DNA of 64,000 bases from CAYYNQ01 sp964473105 (lineage in GTDB: Bacteria > Sumerlaeota > Sumerlaeia > MVZB01). The first letter of the stretch is position 1. Each line of letters starts with the position of its first letter. A program made the translations under genes and the position numbers. Location of the stretch: the NCBI GenBank assembly GCA_964473105.1, contig CAYYNQ010000058.1, positions 54,335 through 118,334 on the forward strand, given 5' to 3'. Positions 18,643-27,513 of this stretch are shown one piece after another. The notes below the pieces were generated by a model. It had not been told where the DNA came from. It ran no database searches and saw only the letters and a list, made by a program, of their open reading frames with translations.

Positions 18643-18678
18643 TGATTGACAGGTAATCCTCAATCAATGTATCAATCA
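18643..18678 (+). promoter_or_regulatory. Candidate sigma70-type promoter overlapped by an inverted repeat, upstream of the ABC transporter
   Basis: TTGACA (18646-18651) and TATCAA (18670-18675) lie 18 bases apart, about 40 bases before the binding-protein start. TGATTGA at 18643-18649 pairs with TCAATCA at 18660-18666, and TCAATCA recurs at 18672-18678. Overlap of the repeats with both hexamers would suit a repressor site. No regulator gene is present in the window to match it. Confidence 0.4.
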
Positions 18679-18715
18679 CCATAAAACACTGGTGACAATG
18701 TATTGGGAGATGATC

Positions 18716-19831
18716 ATGGCGAGCAAAACCCGTTCCCGGCGTGAATTCATCAAGCTGACAGGCAGCGCCTGCGGCGGACTGATGCTGACACAACTAGGCT
18801 GCAGTGATCAGCGTCAACCGGCCACCAAGCCACCGGCAAGCGAACCACCCGCCGAGATGATCATCCGCGCTGTCGGGAACCTGACCCGGCCCAACGCGGA
18901 AATCCGAATTGGCTGCTCCTGGGGCCTCGTGGGCCATCCATACTGGGACACGGTCACCCGGGGCGTGAAAAAGGCGGCCCAGCGCTGGGGGTATGACATC
19001 CGTATTGGCGGACCCACCGTGAATGATCCCCGGGTCCAGATTGCCGAGGTCGAGACATGGATCGCCCAGGAACTGGATGCCATCGTCTACCAGGCCGTCG
19101 ATGCCGAGGCCTCAGTGCCGACTATACGCCGGGCCATCAGCCGTGGCATTCCCGTCATCACCATCGATTCGGACGCCCATACATCAAACCGCACGGTCTT
19201 CAACAACCAGGCCAATGATGATGACCAGACCATGGCGATGGTCGAACACCTCGCCGATGAAATGGACGGCGAAGGTGAGTGGGCGTTCATCGTCGGTGAA
19301 TTCACCCAGGCGCAGAAGATGTACCAGGTCGACCTTGCCCAGAAAGTGGCTGCCGAGAAATACCCGGGCATGAAATTCACCAGCGTCGAGGAATGCCGGG
19401 ATGATGAATCCAGGGCCTCCGACATCGCCCGTCAGTTGATCGTCGCCAACCCGGGCCTCAGGGGAATCATCTCCAACTCGGGCGCAGGACTGCCGGGGAC
19501 GGCCCAGGGTGTTCGCCAGGCCGGGAAATCGGGACAGGTCAAGGTGACCGGGATCTCCGTCCCTTCATTGATGAAGACCTTTATTGATGACGGCACCGTC
19601 AGGAAATTCTTCCTGTGGGATCCCACAGAACTGGGTTATCGGGCGGTTGCCATCGTCCATGAACTACTCCACGGGCGTGACATCACCCCGCAGACACAAC
19701 TTGCAAAATCGGGCGATGTATCGGAACCCGCCGATATCCGGCCAAATCTCCAGACACCCAGCCTGCTCGATATCGTCCTTGGACCCCCATTGGGTTTCGA
19801 CAGCGGAAATATCGGGCGGTTCAACTTTTAA
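18716..19831 (+). CDS. Sugar ABC transporter substrate-binding lipoprotein (ribose/RbsB-like)
   Basis: The start at 18716 is chosen because GGGAG lies seven bases upstream and the product then begins MASKTRSRREFIK. This is a twin-arginine signal followed by a lipobox (TQLGC, Cys 29), so the protein is probably exported folded and anchored as a lipoprotein. A GTG at 18692 and an ATG at 18698 are alternatives. The mature part is a periplasmic-binding-protein fold of the Peripla_BP_4 type (RIGCSWGLVGHPYWDTV, GIPVITIDSDA, NPGLRGIISNSG), the class that binds ribose, xylose, galactose or similar sugars. It is the first gene of a complete importer operon. The ligand cannot be read from sequence alone. 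Confidence 0.9.
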   Translation: MASKTRSRREFIKLTGSACGGLMLTQLGCSDQRQPATKPPASEPPAEMIIRAVGNLTRPNAEIRIGCSWGLVGHPYWDTVTRGVKKAAQRWGYDIRIGGPTVNDPRVQIAEVETWIAQELDAIVYQAVDAEASVPTIRRAISRGIPVITIDSDAHTSNRTVFNNQANDDDQTMAMVEHLADEMDGEGEWAFIVGEFTQAQKMYQVDLAQKVAAEKYPGMKFTSVEECRDDESRASDIARQLIVANPGLRGIISNSGAGLPGTAQGVRQAGKSGQVKVTGISVPSLMKTFIDDGTVRKFFLWDPTELGYRAVAIVHELLHGRDITPQTQLAKSGDVSEPADIRPNLQTPSLLDIVLGPPLGFDSGNIGRFNF

Positions 19832-19912
19832 AGGGGCTCAGTGGGGCGAAATAATCCCGCCATGACCCCCGGCCACGGGGTCATCACATGGACGTTTGTA
19901 CAAACAGGATCA

Positions 19913-21463
19913 ATGTCAGCGAATCAGCAAAATGTGACGGGGCAACCCCTGCTCCAATTGCGCCGCATAAGCCGATCCTTCGGGGGCGTACAGGCCCTGC
20001 ATGATGTCAGCCTTGACCTGATGAAGGGTGAAGTACATGCCCTGGTCGGGGAAAATGGCGCGGGCAAATCAACCCTGATTAAGATCCTTTCCGGCGTTCA
20101 CCGGCCTGAACAGGGTGAGATGTTCCATCAGGGGGAACCCGTCAGGCTTTCCAGCCCATCTGAAGCCTTCAGGCTGGGCATATCAGCGGTTCATCAGGAA
20201 TTCAATTACTGTCCCAGCCTCAATGTCCTTGAGAACCTTTATCTTGGGCGTAACCTGCCGTTGAACCGCCTTGGCATGGTGGATTGGAAGAAGGCTGAAG
20301 GTCATGCCGAGGATATACTTGCCGAAATCGGGATATCGGTTGATCTCAAGTCACCCATCAGCAGCCTGAACAGCACCCACCGAAAATTGATCGAGATAGG
20401 GCGGGGACTGATGATCAGGGCCCGGCTCCTGATCCTGGATGAACCGACTGCCGCGCTCCCTGAAAATGAAGTGGAACAACTCTTTGAGGTGATCGGACGA
20501 CTCAGGGCAAGGGGCGTATCCATAATTTATATCAGTCATCACCTAAAGGAGATTTTCCGGATCGCAGATCGTGTCACGATCCTGCGGGACGGCCGCAGGG
20601 TTGCCACCCAACCCATCGGCGAACTGAACGCTGAAAACCTGGTCAGGATGATGGTGGGTCGGACTCTGGGTCGGCTCTTTCCTGACCGTGATGCTGAACT
20701 TGGGAAACCGGTACTGGAGGTCGACAAACTGGAAAGGGCAGGGGCATTTCGCGGCGTCGGCTTTACACTGCACAAGGGTGAAATCCTCGGCCTCGCAGGC
20801 CTGGTTGGAGCAGGACGCAGTGAACTGGCGCAGGCCATTGCCGGCATCCGGCCCGCCGCATCGGGAAGTATTCGGGTGTTCGGCGAAGAAAAAAACATCC
20901 GCAGCCCTGTCGCCGCCAGAAAGGCGGGAATCGCCTATATCCCCGAGGACCGCCAGCACCAGGGGTTGATCCCCGACATGAATATCGCCGATAACATCAC
21001 GATGACGGTGCTGAAACAGCTCAGTCGCGGCCTGCTCCTGTCCAGGAGGGAACAGGCCGTGTGGACCCGCAGGTATGCTGGGGAACTAAGGATTCAGTTG
21101 GCCGGGCCTGGGCAATTGGTCAAGCACCTCAGCGGTGGCAACCAGCAGAAATGCCTGCTTGCAAAATGGATCGGTACACGGCCACGTATCCTGATTGTCG
21201 ATGAACCAACCCGCGGAATTGATGTCGGCGCCAAGACGGAGATCCACGCACTGATCCGGAGAATGGCCGACGAGGGTACCAGCGTGATCCTGATCTCATC
21301 GGAACTCCCCGAGGTGCTGGGCATGTGTGATCGGGTCATCGTGCTCCACGAGGGGCATGTCACCGGCCAGTTCAATCGTGGGGACGCTGACCAGGAAACC
21401 ATCCTCTATGCCTCGATGGGCACAACCCGACAAGCTGAATCGGGCAAAGGGTTGCAGCGATGA
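19913..21463 (+). CDS. Sugar ABC transporter ATP-binding protein, two ATPase domains (RbsA/XylG-like)
   Basis: Two fused nucleotide-binding domains are present, as usual for ribose/xylose-type importers. The first has Walker A GENGAGKST (about 46-54), a degenerate signature region (LNSTHRKLIEIGRGLM) and Walker B LLILDEPTAAL. The second has the family-typical altered Walker A GLVGAGRSE, signature LSGGNQQK and ILIVDEPTRGIDVGAK. I take the start at 19913 (MSANQQNV), which gives about 516 residues, near the family's usual length. A GTG at 19841 would add 24 residues without similarity. The gene follows the binding protein and overlaps the first permease by four bases (ATGA), so translation is coupled. 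Confidence 0.93.
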   Translation: MSANQQNVTGQPLLQLRRISRSFGGVQALHDVSLDLMKGEVHALVGENGAGKSTLIKILSGVHRPEQGEMFHQGEPVRLSSPSEAFRLGISAVHQEFNYCPSLNVLENLYLGRNLPLNRLGMVDWKKAEGHAEDILAEIGISVDLKSPISSLNSTHRKLIEIGRGLMIRARLLILDEPTAALPENEVEQLFEVIGRLRARGVSIIYISHHLKEIFRIADRVTILRDGRRVATQPIGELNAENLVRMMVGRTLGRLFPDRDAELGKPVLEVDKLERAGAFRGVGFTLHKGEILGLAGLVGAGRSELAQAIAGIRPAASGSIRVFGEEKNIRSPVAARKAGIAYIPEDRQHQGLIPDMNIADNITMTVLKQLSRGLLLSRREQAVWTRRYAGELRIQLAGPGQLVKHLSGGNQQKCLLAKWIGTRPRILIVDEPTRGIDVGAKTEIHALIRRMADEGTSVILISSELPEVLGMCDRVIVLHEGHVTGQFNRGDADQETILYASMGTTRQAESGKGLQR

Positions 21464-22398
21464 AAAGCCTGAAGCGCACACTCACAACCCACGAGAACAT
21501 GCTGATTCTTTCACTGGCCGTGTTCATGCTGGCCATGTTTGCCATGGAATCGCGATACCTGCACCGGGATAACATAGAGGATATCCTGTTCTCCGCCAGC
21601 ATCCTCGGTATCGTTGCGATGGCCCAGATGGTTGTCATCCTCAGCGGAGGAATCGATATCTCGGTCGGGGCAATCCTCGCTATATCGGCCTCCGTAATCG
21701 GCGGGGCAATCCAGGCTGGACTGGATCCCCTAGTCGGCATCGGGCTCGGGCTTGCCTCCGGAATGGGACTGGGTGCCATCAATGGGGGCATGGTTGCCCG
21801 ACTGAATATTCCGCCCATTATCGTGACATTGGCCACCCTGAACATATTCCGCGGAATCATCGACCTGGTCCTCGAGGGAAAATCAATCGCGCCACCCAAT
21901 GAACAGTTGGCCTTCATGACCAGGCCAGATGTACAGATCATCATGTTCTTCGTCACGGCGGCAGGAGTCGCGCTGTTTCTCTCGTCGACAAGAACAGGAC
22001 GACTCATCTATGCGATCGGTGACAATCCGGATGCCGCGGAGGTCAGCGGCGTCCACATGGCCCGGATCCGCATGCTGGTCTATGTCATCTGCGGTTTCCT
22101 GTCGTCCATCGCGGGGCTGATGTACGCCACACGCAATGCCAACATCAACCGCATGGCCGGCATGAATTATGAATTTATAGCCATTGGGGCCGTTGTCCTG
22201 GGGGGAACCAACCTGTTCGGCGGCTCAGGAAAAGTGCGTGGAACCGTTTTCGGCATCATTTTCATCCACGCCATCTACAACGCCATGGTGATCGCAGAGG
22301 TTCATGCAACGCTAAAGGATGCGGTCACCGGACTCCTTATCATCATGGTCGTCTCACTAGGCATGATCCGTCGGAGAACACCCCATGAATCAACATGA
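21460..22398 (+). CDS. Sugar ABC transporter permease 1 (RbsC-like)
   Basis: This is a 312-residue polytopic inner-membrane protein with about eight or more hydrophobic segments. It carries the family motif VILSGGIDISVGA and the cytoplasmic coupling loop AIGDNPDAAEVSGV. It overlaps the ATPase gene by four bases and the second permease by fourteen, so all three are one translational unit. Two different permeases per importer point to a heterodimeric channel, a known variant of the ribose/xylose class. The transported sugar is not evident. Confidence 0.92.
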   Translation: MKSLKRTLTTHENMLILSLAVFMLAMFAMESRYLHRDNIEDILFSASILGIVAMAQMVVILSGGIDISVGAILAISASVIGGAIQAGLDPLVGIGLGLASGMGLGAINGGMVARLNIPPIIVTLATLNIFRGIIDLVLEGKSIAPPNEQLAFMTRPDVQIIMFFVTAAGVALFLSSTRTGRLIYAIGDNPDAAEVSGVHMARIRMLVYVICGFLSSIAGLMYATRNANINRMAGMNYEFIAIGAVVLGGTNLFGGSGKVRGTVFGIIFIHAIYNAMVIAEVHATLKDAVTGLLIIMVVSLGMIRRRTPHEST

Positions 22399-23362
22399 CT
22401 TGACCTGCACAGATTGGACAAGCCGGCGACGGATCTGGCAGCGGACCCATTTCACGCTGGGAGGCATGCTGATCATTGCATTCATCATCGCCTCGTTGAG
22501 CAACCCATACTTCCTGACGCCGTATAATCTGGAAATCGCGTTAACCACATTTTTCGTTGAGCTGGCCTTCATCACGATTGCCCAGACATTGGTCATCCTG
22601 GTCAGGGGCATTGACCTTTCCGCGGGCGGCATGGTGGCCCTGTCCGCCGTGACACTGGGGTATGCACATACACATGGCATGAACATCTGGCTGGCTGTGG
22701 CGGCCTGCATTGCAGTCGGCGTGTCATGTGGATTGATCAACGGGTTGCTGGTCACAGTGTTTCGCACCCCGCCGATGATTGCAACTTTAGGCAGCGGGTT
22801 GCTCTACATCGGAATCGCCAAGGGTGTGACCCGCGGCCGTCCCTACACGGGATTTCCCGAGGAATTCCAAGTTTTGGCCCAAGGTCACCTCGGTCCCCTG
22901 CCCAACCAACTGGTTATCCTGATCGTGTTTGCCGCGATGGCACATGTCATCCTGAGCCACACCCGTTTCGGACGCTATATTTACGCAATCGGTGGAAATC
23001 CCGTTGCTGCCCGGTTCTCGGGCATTCGGGTGAGGACTTCGGTGATATCCCTGTATGCGGCTGGCGGACTGCTCGCCGCGATGGCCGGGATCATCATGAC
23101 CTCCCGCATGATGTCGGCCGGTCCCCAGCTTGCGATCGGCATCGAGCTGGCCTCCATCACGGCCGCCCTGCTCGGAGGTGTCAGCATCATGGGTGGGCGG
23201 GGAACCATCGCGGGGGCCATGCTCGGCATGCTGTTGATTACCATCGCCCGAAGCGGCATGACACTTTCCAACATCCAGAACACTGTCCAGCAGATGACCA
23301 TAGCATTCCTTTTGCTCTCAGCTATTGCCGTTGATATGATGATCAACAAGAGGAAGAATTGA
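22385..23362 (+). CDS. Sugar ABC transporter permease 2 (RbsC-like)
   Basis: The 325-residue polytopic membrane protein is homologous to the preceding permease. It has VILVRGIDLSAGG and the coupling loop AIGGNPVAARFSGI, matching the RbsC/XylH class. The start at 22385 overlaps the previous gene's end by 14 bases. It is the last gene of the importer, and about 95 bases separate it from the family B/module A fusion downstream, which may be cotranscribed. Confidence 0.92.
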   Translation: MNQHDLTCTDWTSRRRIWQRTHFTLGGMLIIAFIIASLSNPYFLTPYNLEIALTTFFVELAFITIAQTLVILVRGIDLSAGGMVALSAVTLGYAHTHGMNIWLAVAACIAVGVSCGLINGLLVTVFRTPPMIATLGSGLLYIGIAKGVTRGRPYTGFPEEFQVLAQGHLGPLPNQLVILIVFAAMAHVILSHTRFGRYIYAIGGNPVAARFSGIRVRTSVISLYAAGGLLAAMAGIIMTSRMMSAGPQLAIGIELASITAALLGGVSIMGGRGTIAGAMLGMLLITIARSGMTLSNIQNTVQQMTIAFLLLSAIAVDMMINKRKN

Positions 23363-23407
23363 CCGGCCTCAAACCATCCCGGCACGACAGGCCTCTGATC
23401 CTTAACC

Positions 23408-23425
23408 CGACAGTTTTTCCTGTCG
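23408..23425 (+). terminator. Small stem-loop between the transporter and the fusion gene
   Basis: CGACAG (23408-23413) pairs with CTGTCG (23420-23425) around a TTTTTC loop. There is no T-run after the stem, so it could be a weak terminator, an attenuating or mRNA-processing hairpin, or chance. Confidence 0.25.
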
Positions 23426-23458
23426 TATCCAGCCCAGGCCTTTAAACGAAGAAATCAA

Positions 23459-25954
23459 ATGCAAGGAATCTTTTCTCGCTCCGTTTTTCCAGGCAGGAAA
23501 CTGCTTGTCCTGCTTCTATCCGGAACAATTCTTGCCGGTCATAGCCCACGGGCGGCGGTTCATTTCAGGGAAAATTTCAACTCGGGCAAACTTGATCCAT
23601 CAATATGGATCGTCGGCGAGAACAATGATACGACTCGTCTGTGCCGCGTGATCGATATCAATCCCCGGGGGACTCATGCCGAGTTTGCCTTCCAAATCGG
23701 GGACAGCCAGCCCCAAAATCGACCTTCCCCCGTCTACCTGCGCAGTGTCATGGCTTTTCCCCGCGGCGATAACTTGCGGGTCGAGTTCACCACATGGGGT
23801 GACCGGACCCTGCTGACCAATCCCGGTCAAACCGTTTGGATTTACCCGTCCTATTCCGGGCTCAACGGCCCCTGGCACTCAACCAACCAAGGGTCAAAGG
23901 GTATCGGCCTGGATATTGTCGGCGGCATCAGGGGCAGTTGGACAGGCCGGATCCCGGAAGATGGTCAAGGAACCGTGGATTACGAAATGGAAATGATGAC
24001 CTGGTGGGAAGGACCTGCTGCCTCGATGTCAGGAACCCTTCTGGGCCGGTCCATGAATGATTCATCGTGGAAGCCGGGCGAGGCCCGATCCTCCTACTGG
24101 TGGAATGCTCTCGACTGGTCACTTCCGGGAAATTATCACAAGATGTCCAGGCAGAAACATGCGATCCGATGGCGAGTCTGGCTGGGTGACGAGTCCGGGA
24201 TGTATATTGAGTTCAAATCGCTCAAGGCCGATGACCCGAAACGAAACCAATGGCAGCCAATGACCGACTGGAATACGGAAAAGCCCATCGATACCCGGGT
24301 GCCGGGGAGGGGTAGCCCGGGGCAGGGGGACGACAGCCCGTTTGTCTACCTTGGTTTTGCCTCTGATGTCGGCATTGTCTGCATTGATGACATCATGGTG
24401 ATCAATGATTCATTGAGAACACTTTCCACACCCAAACCCACTCCGGTCCCCCCACCCATGCCAGACCTGGCCGGGGACATCAGGACCTGGTCGAATTTTT
24501 TTGAGACCCCATCAATCGAGCCCTGGAAATTCAAACCCGCAGGCAGGGGGCACGTCCTCAGCACGCGTGAATTTCCGGGCTTGTTGACAATTCGCAACAC
24601 CGAACCAGAGGATGAAATCAAGGGCATCCTGCCGCATCCTCTGCCCCTGGCCGCCCTGCCCCCACGCTGGGAATTCGAGGCGGATGTCGTGCATTCGTTC
24701 TGGACCAAGACCGTCGGAAAGGAATGCAACGCAGCGATCGGGCTCAATGTGGCCCTGACCTTCTCGGACCCTTCCGAATGGCCGTCAGACCGCAACCAGA
24801 TGCCGCCCGACACGCATGTGTTCCGGATCTATATCGTCCATCTCGGTTCACGCTGGGCTCATGTCAAGGTTCCGGAACGGTTCTATGTCTGGGGTGATGG
24901 CAACCCGCTTGAAACCCAGCCTTTTAACGGAGACTGGGAAATCCCAACCTATAATGTCCATGACGGGCAGCATGACGGCGGCCCGGCAAACACACATGCA
25001 TACCTGCTATTCCGGCAGAACAGTCCAACCCATGTCACGTTCGGGGTCCGGTTCGACCAGTCCCACAGCCATATCAAACGCCATCTGAACCTGTCCCGCC
25101 TGGGGGGGATCACGGGTATCTGGGAAATCGGCCCGGTCGTTGCCGGGTCCGACTGGATCACCACACAATGGCCGAAGGCCAAACCAGTCCTGGATGAGAC
25201 CGAATATTATATCGGCTTCTGCGCTTTCCGTTACATGTCACCCTTCCCTTCCCTCGAGTTAATGTCGAATGAGTTTAACCACCCCGGTTATATCGGGGCC
25301 TACCAGAGTGAATTTCACGGCCATGATGCGGAGACATGGTCAAACCCGGGTTACCTGACCGCGACACTTGATGGTATCAATAACTACACCGGCGGAAGCA
25401 GTTCATACGGTGCGCCCCTGAACTTCACCGATTTCCCACCGCCATGGGAAATCGAGACATGTTTCATCCCCCCTGAGGACAGCGCACCCTGGGATTATCA
25501 CATGAATTTTGCCGTCAAGGACACTTCCGGAAAAACCAAACACCACTGGATGGCAGGAATCCAGAACACGCCGGGGAAGGGGCGCTGGGCAGGCCCGGTG
25601 GGTGTCGGCTGGAATCCCGCGGGCGCGGGACGTGTCCTCGATTATGTCCGGAATGCCCCATATGGACCGAGGTTCCCCAACGGGGTCCCCGCCAGGATCC
25701 TGAATGCAAGTCCGCTTTACATGCTGATCAGAGTCATTGACGACCAACACCTGCAGATGGGTGTCAAGGCGGCGGAAAAGGATCCATGGCACATGACCCC
25801 GGTCTGGAAATCACCCTACGTAATCGGCAGTCTCGGTGAACACGCCTTCAGTTATTACTCCGGCCCGGGTTCGCCGGCATACAAACAAATCCTGATCGAT
25901 TACTGGCGTTACCGGTCACTGGATCCCAAAACCATGAAACCGGATGGAAAATAA
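23459..25954 (+). CDS. Secreted fusion of module A and family B domains
   Basis: The 831-residue product starts with a signal peptide (KLLVLLLSGTILAGHS). Residues about 35-320 are module A (FRENFNSGKLDPSIW to YLGFASDVGIVCIDD), as found alone at 5113 and in front of the GH32-like protein at 8299. A Pro-rich linker (PKPTPVPPPMPD) joins it to a complete family B unit (about 345-825). That unit has the diagnostic VALTFSDPSEWPSDRNQMPP, GGITGIWEIGPVV, NNYTGGSS, WEIETCFIPPEDSAPWDYH and a final LIDYWRYRSLD. The fusion shows that module A and family B work on the same target, although neither has a known activity that I can name. A position directly after the importer genes suggests a role in glycan capture or cleavage outside the cytoplasm. 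Confidence 0.85.
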   Translation: MQGIFSRSVFPGRKLLVLLLSGTILAGHSPRAAVHFRENFNSGKLDPSIWIVGENNDTTRLCRVIDINPRGTHAEFAFQIGDSQPQNRPSPVYLRSVMAFPRGDNLRVEFTTWGDRTLLTNPGQTVWIYPSYSGLNGPWHSTNQGSKGIGLDIVGGIRGSWTGRIPEDGQGTVDYEMEMMTWWEGPAASMSGTLLGRSMNDSSWKPGEARSSYWWNALDWSLPGNYHKMSRQKHAIRWRVWLGDESGMYIEFKSLKADDPKRNQWQPMTDWNTEKPIDTRVPGRGSPGQGDDSPFVYLGFASDVGIVCIDDIMVINDSLRTLSTPKPTPVPPPMPDLAGDIRTWSNFFETPSIEPWKFKPAGRGHVLSTREFPGLLTIRNTEPEDEIKGILPHPLPLAALPPRWEFEADVVHSFWTKTVGKECNAAIGLNVALTFSDPSEWPSDRNQMPPDTHVFRIYIVHLGSRWAHVKVPERFYVWGDGNPLETQPFNGDWEIPTYNVHDGQHDGGPANTHAYLLFRQNSPTHVTFGVRFDQSHSHIKRHLNLSRLGGITGIWEIGPVVAGSDWITTQWPKAKPVLDETEYYIGFCAFRYMSPFPSLELMSNEFNHPGYIGAYQSEFHGHDAETWSNPGYLTATLDGINNYTGGSSSYGAPLNFTDFPPPWEIETCFIPPEDSAPWDYHMNFAVKDTSGKTKHHWMAGIQNTPGKGRWAGPVGVGWNPAGAGRVLDYVRNAPYGPRFPNGVPARILNASPLYMLIRVIDDQHLQMGVKAAEKDPWHMTPVWKSPYVIGSLGEHAFSYYSGPGSPAYKQILIDYWRYRSLDPKTMKPDGK

Positions 25955-26032
25955 ACCTCTCTTCCCGCCTTGCATACATATTCAGGTTTCACTTGACCTC
26001 AAAAGGACGCGAAGTGCGTTCATCCGAATAAA

Positions 26033-27310
26033 TCACCAGTAACTCATCGCATCCTCGAACAGGCCGGCAAGGTCGTTCTCTTCCGCCGGACGCGGCGATA
26101 TTTTCGTCACCCGGTGCTGTGGCAGGGTACCTCTGACCAGGGCGGGGATGTCATCCGGTCCATAACCGACCGCACCCAGCCCATTGGGAATGTTCAGTCG
26201 CTGCATCAGTGCAATGATCCGGTCTGCCAGAATCTTTCCCGCATCATCATCCCTGGCCGCTGAGACATCCGCACCCATCAACTCGGCGGCCCGCAGGTGC
26301 CGCCCAGGGCAGGCCCTGCCGGTAAATCGGAAAACCGCCGGTGCGTTCAGGATCACCGAGACGCCGTGGGGGATCAAGGGATGATCCACCTCGTATCCGT
26401 CCGGAAAGTAATCACGAACCATCCCTGAAACCGGGTAGGACATGCCATGCGGCAGATGGACGCCCGCATTGCCAAACCCCATCCCTGCAGAGGCCGCAGC
26501 CAAAAGCATGTTTCCCCGGGCCTCGTCATCACCCGAGTCCCTGCAGGCCCGCTCGATATATTTCGACATCAGGCGAATCGCCTCCAGAGACCAGATATCA
26601 CTGATCGGGTTGGATCCCTGGTAAGCCGGGCGCAACAACGGGCGCTCGGGACAGGGCCGCTGGCCGAACGGCGCCGCGGTGTAGGACTCGACCGCATGAC
26701 AAAGCACATCCAATCCGGCTGATGCCGCAACAGCGGGCGGAAGCGTGCGGGTATTTTCCGGATCCAGCAGCCCCAACGTCGGCTTAAGCCGCCGGTGCGC
26801 AATGCCGGTCTTGGCATGCATCTCAACCAGGTCGAAAATTGCAACACCGGTGGTTTCGCTGCCCGTACCAGCCGTGGTCGGGACGGCAATCAAGGGTCGG
26901 AGTTGACCCGGGACAGGTTTCCCCCTGCCGATTGGTGGGTTCACATAATCGAGAAAGTCGGCCGGGTGCGTTGCATAAAGGTTGGCGGCCTTGGCCGTAT
27001 CCATCGTCGATCCGCCACCGATGGCAAGAAAACCATCAAAGTTTCCCCGCCGGGCAAAATCAATGGCCTCCCTGAATGAGGTGTCGGTTGGCTCCACCTG
27101 AACCCGGTCAAACAAGGCATAGTGGATCTTCTCGGCTTCCAGCGCTTCGATGGCGGTCTGAACCGGTGGGAGTTTTTCCAAGTTTGAGTCAGTCAGCAAC
27201 ATGACCCTCTTGACACCGAGATCGGTGAAATCCATGCCGACTTCACGGGTTACGCCGGGTCCGTAACGAATCGTCGATGCGGCCATCTCGAAAGCATAGT
27301 CTTTCCTCAT
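26033..27310 (-). CDS. Iron-containing alcohol dehydrogenase, hydroxyacid-oxoacid transhydrogenase type
   Basis: The 425-residue protein is a group III metal-dependent alcohol dehydrogenase. It has the NAD-binding GGGSTMD (about 98-104), PTTAGTGSE, and the metal-site pattern with Asp 201/His 205 (GLDVLCHAVES), His in VHLPHGMSYP and His in HPLIPHGVS. The YVNPPIG and CPERP insert and the overall length resemble the ADHFE1-type hydroxyacid-oxoacid transhydrogenases rather than simple FucO/EutG enzymes. It could oxidise a hydroxyacid or sugar-derived alcohol in the cytoplasm. A good ribosome site (AGAAGGGGG) precedes the ATG. It lies downstream of the phosphomannose isomerase gene on the same strand with a gap of about 200 bases. 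Confidence 0.87.
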   Translation of the reverse strand: MRKDYAFEMAASTIRYGPGVTREVGMDFTDLGVKRVMLLTDSNLEKLPPVQTAIEALEAEKIHYALFDRVQVEPTDTSFREAIDFARRGNFDGFLAIGGGSTMDTAKAANLYATHPADFLDYVNPPIGRGKPVPGQLRPLIAVPTTAGTGSETTGVAIFDLVEMHAKTGIAHRRLKPTLGLLDPENTRTLPPAVAASAGLDVLCHAVESYTAAPFGQRPCPERPLLRPAYQGSNPISDIWSLEAIRLMSKYIERACRDSGDDEARGNMLLAAASAGMGFGNAGVHLPHGMSYPVSGMVRDYFPDGYEVDHPLIPHGVSVILNAPAVFRFTGRACPGRHLRAAELMGADVSAARDDDAGKILADRIIALMQRLNIPNGLGAVGYGPDDIPALVRGTLPQHRVTKISPRPAEENDLAGLFEDAMSYW

Positions 27311-27513
27311 GTCATGATACCCCCTTCTGCAACAAACATGACGACGATTGAGCGCCCCTGCATGCCCCGATCAATCCGCCATCAACCCGTGACCGAAGCC
27401 AGGATCGTTCCTGACAGGGTTTCCAAGTCACCCGTTCCACAAAATAGAAATCCAGTGAACGAATGTCACGGATGAATTCAGCCAGGGACAAACTGCGCAA
27501 CGGGGGACCGGCA

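Noticed and set aside
27312..27500. 62-codon open frame on the minus strand between the phosphomannose isomerase and dehydrogenase genes
   Set aside because: It starts at a TTG without a convincing ribosome site and has no recognisable motif or signal. The position in the gap is suggestive but not sufficient.
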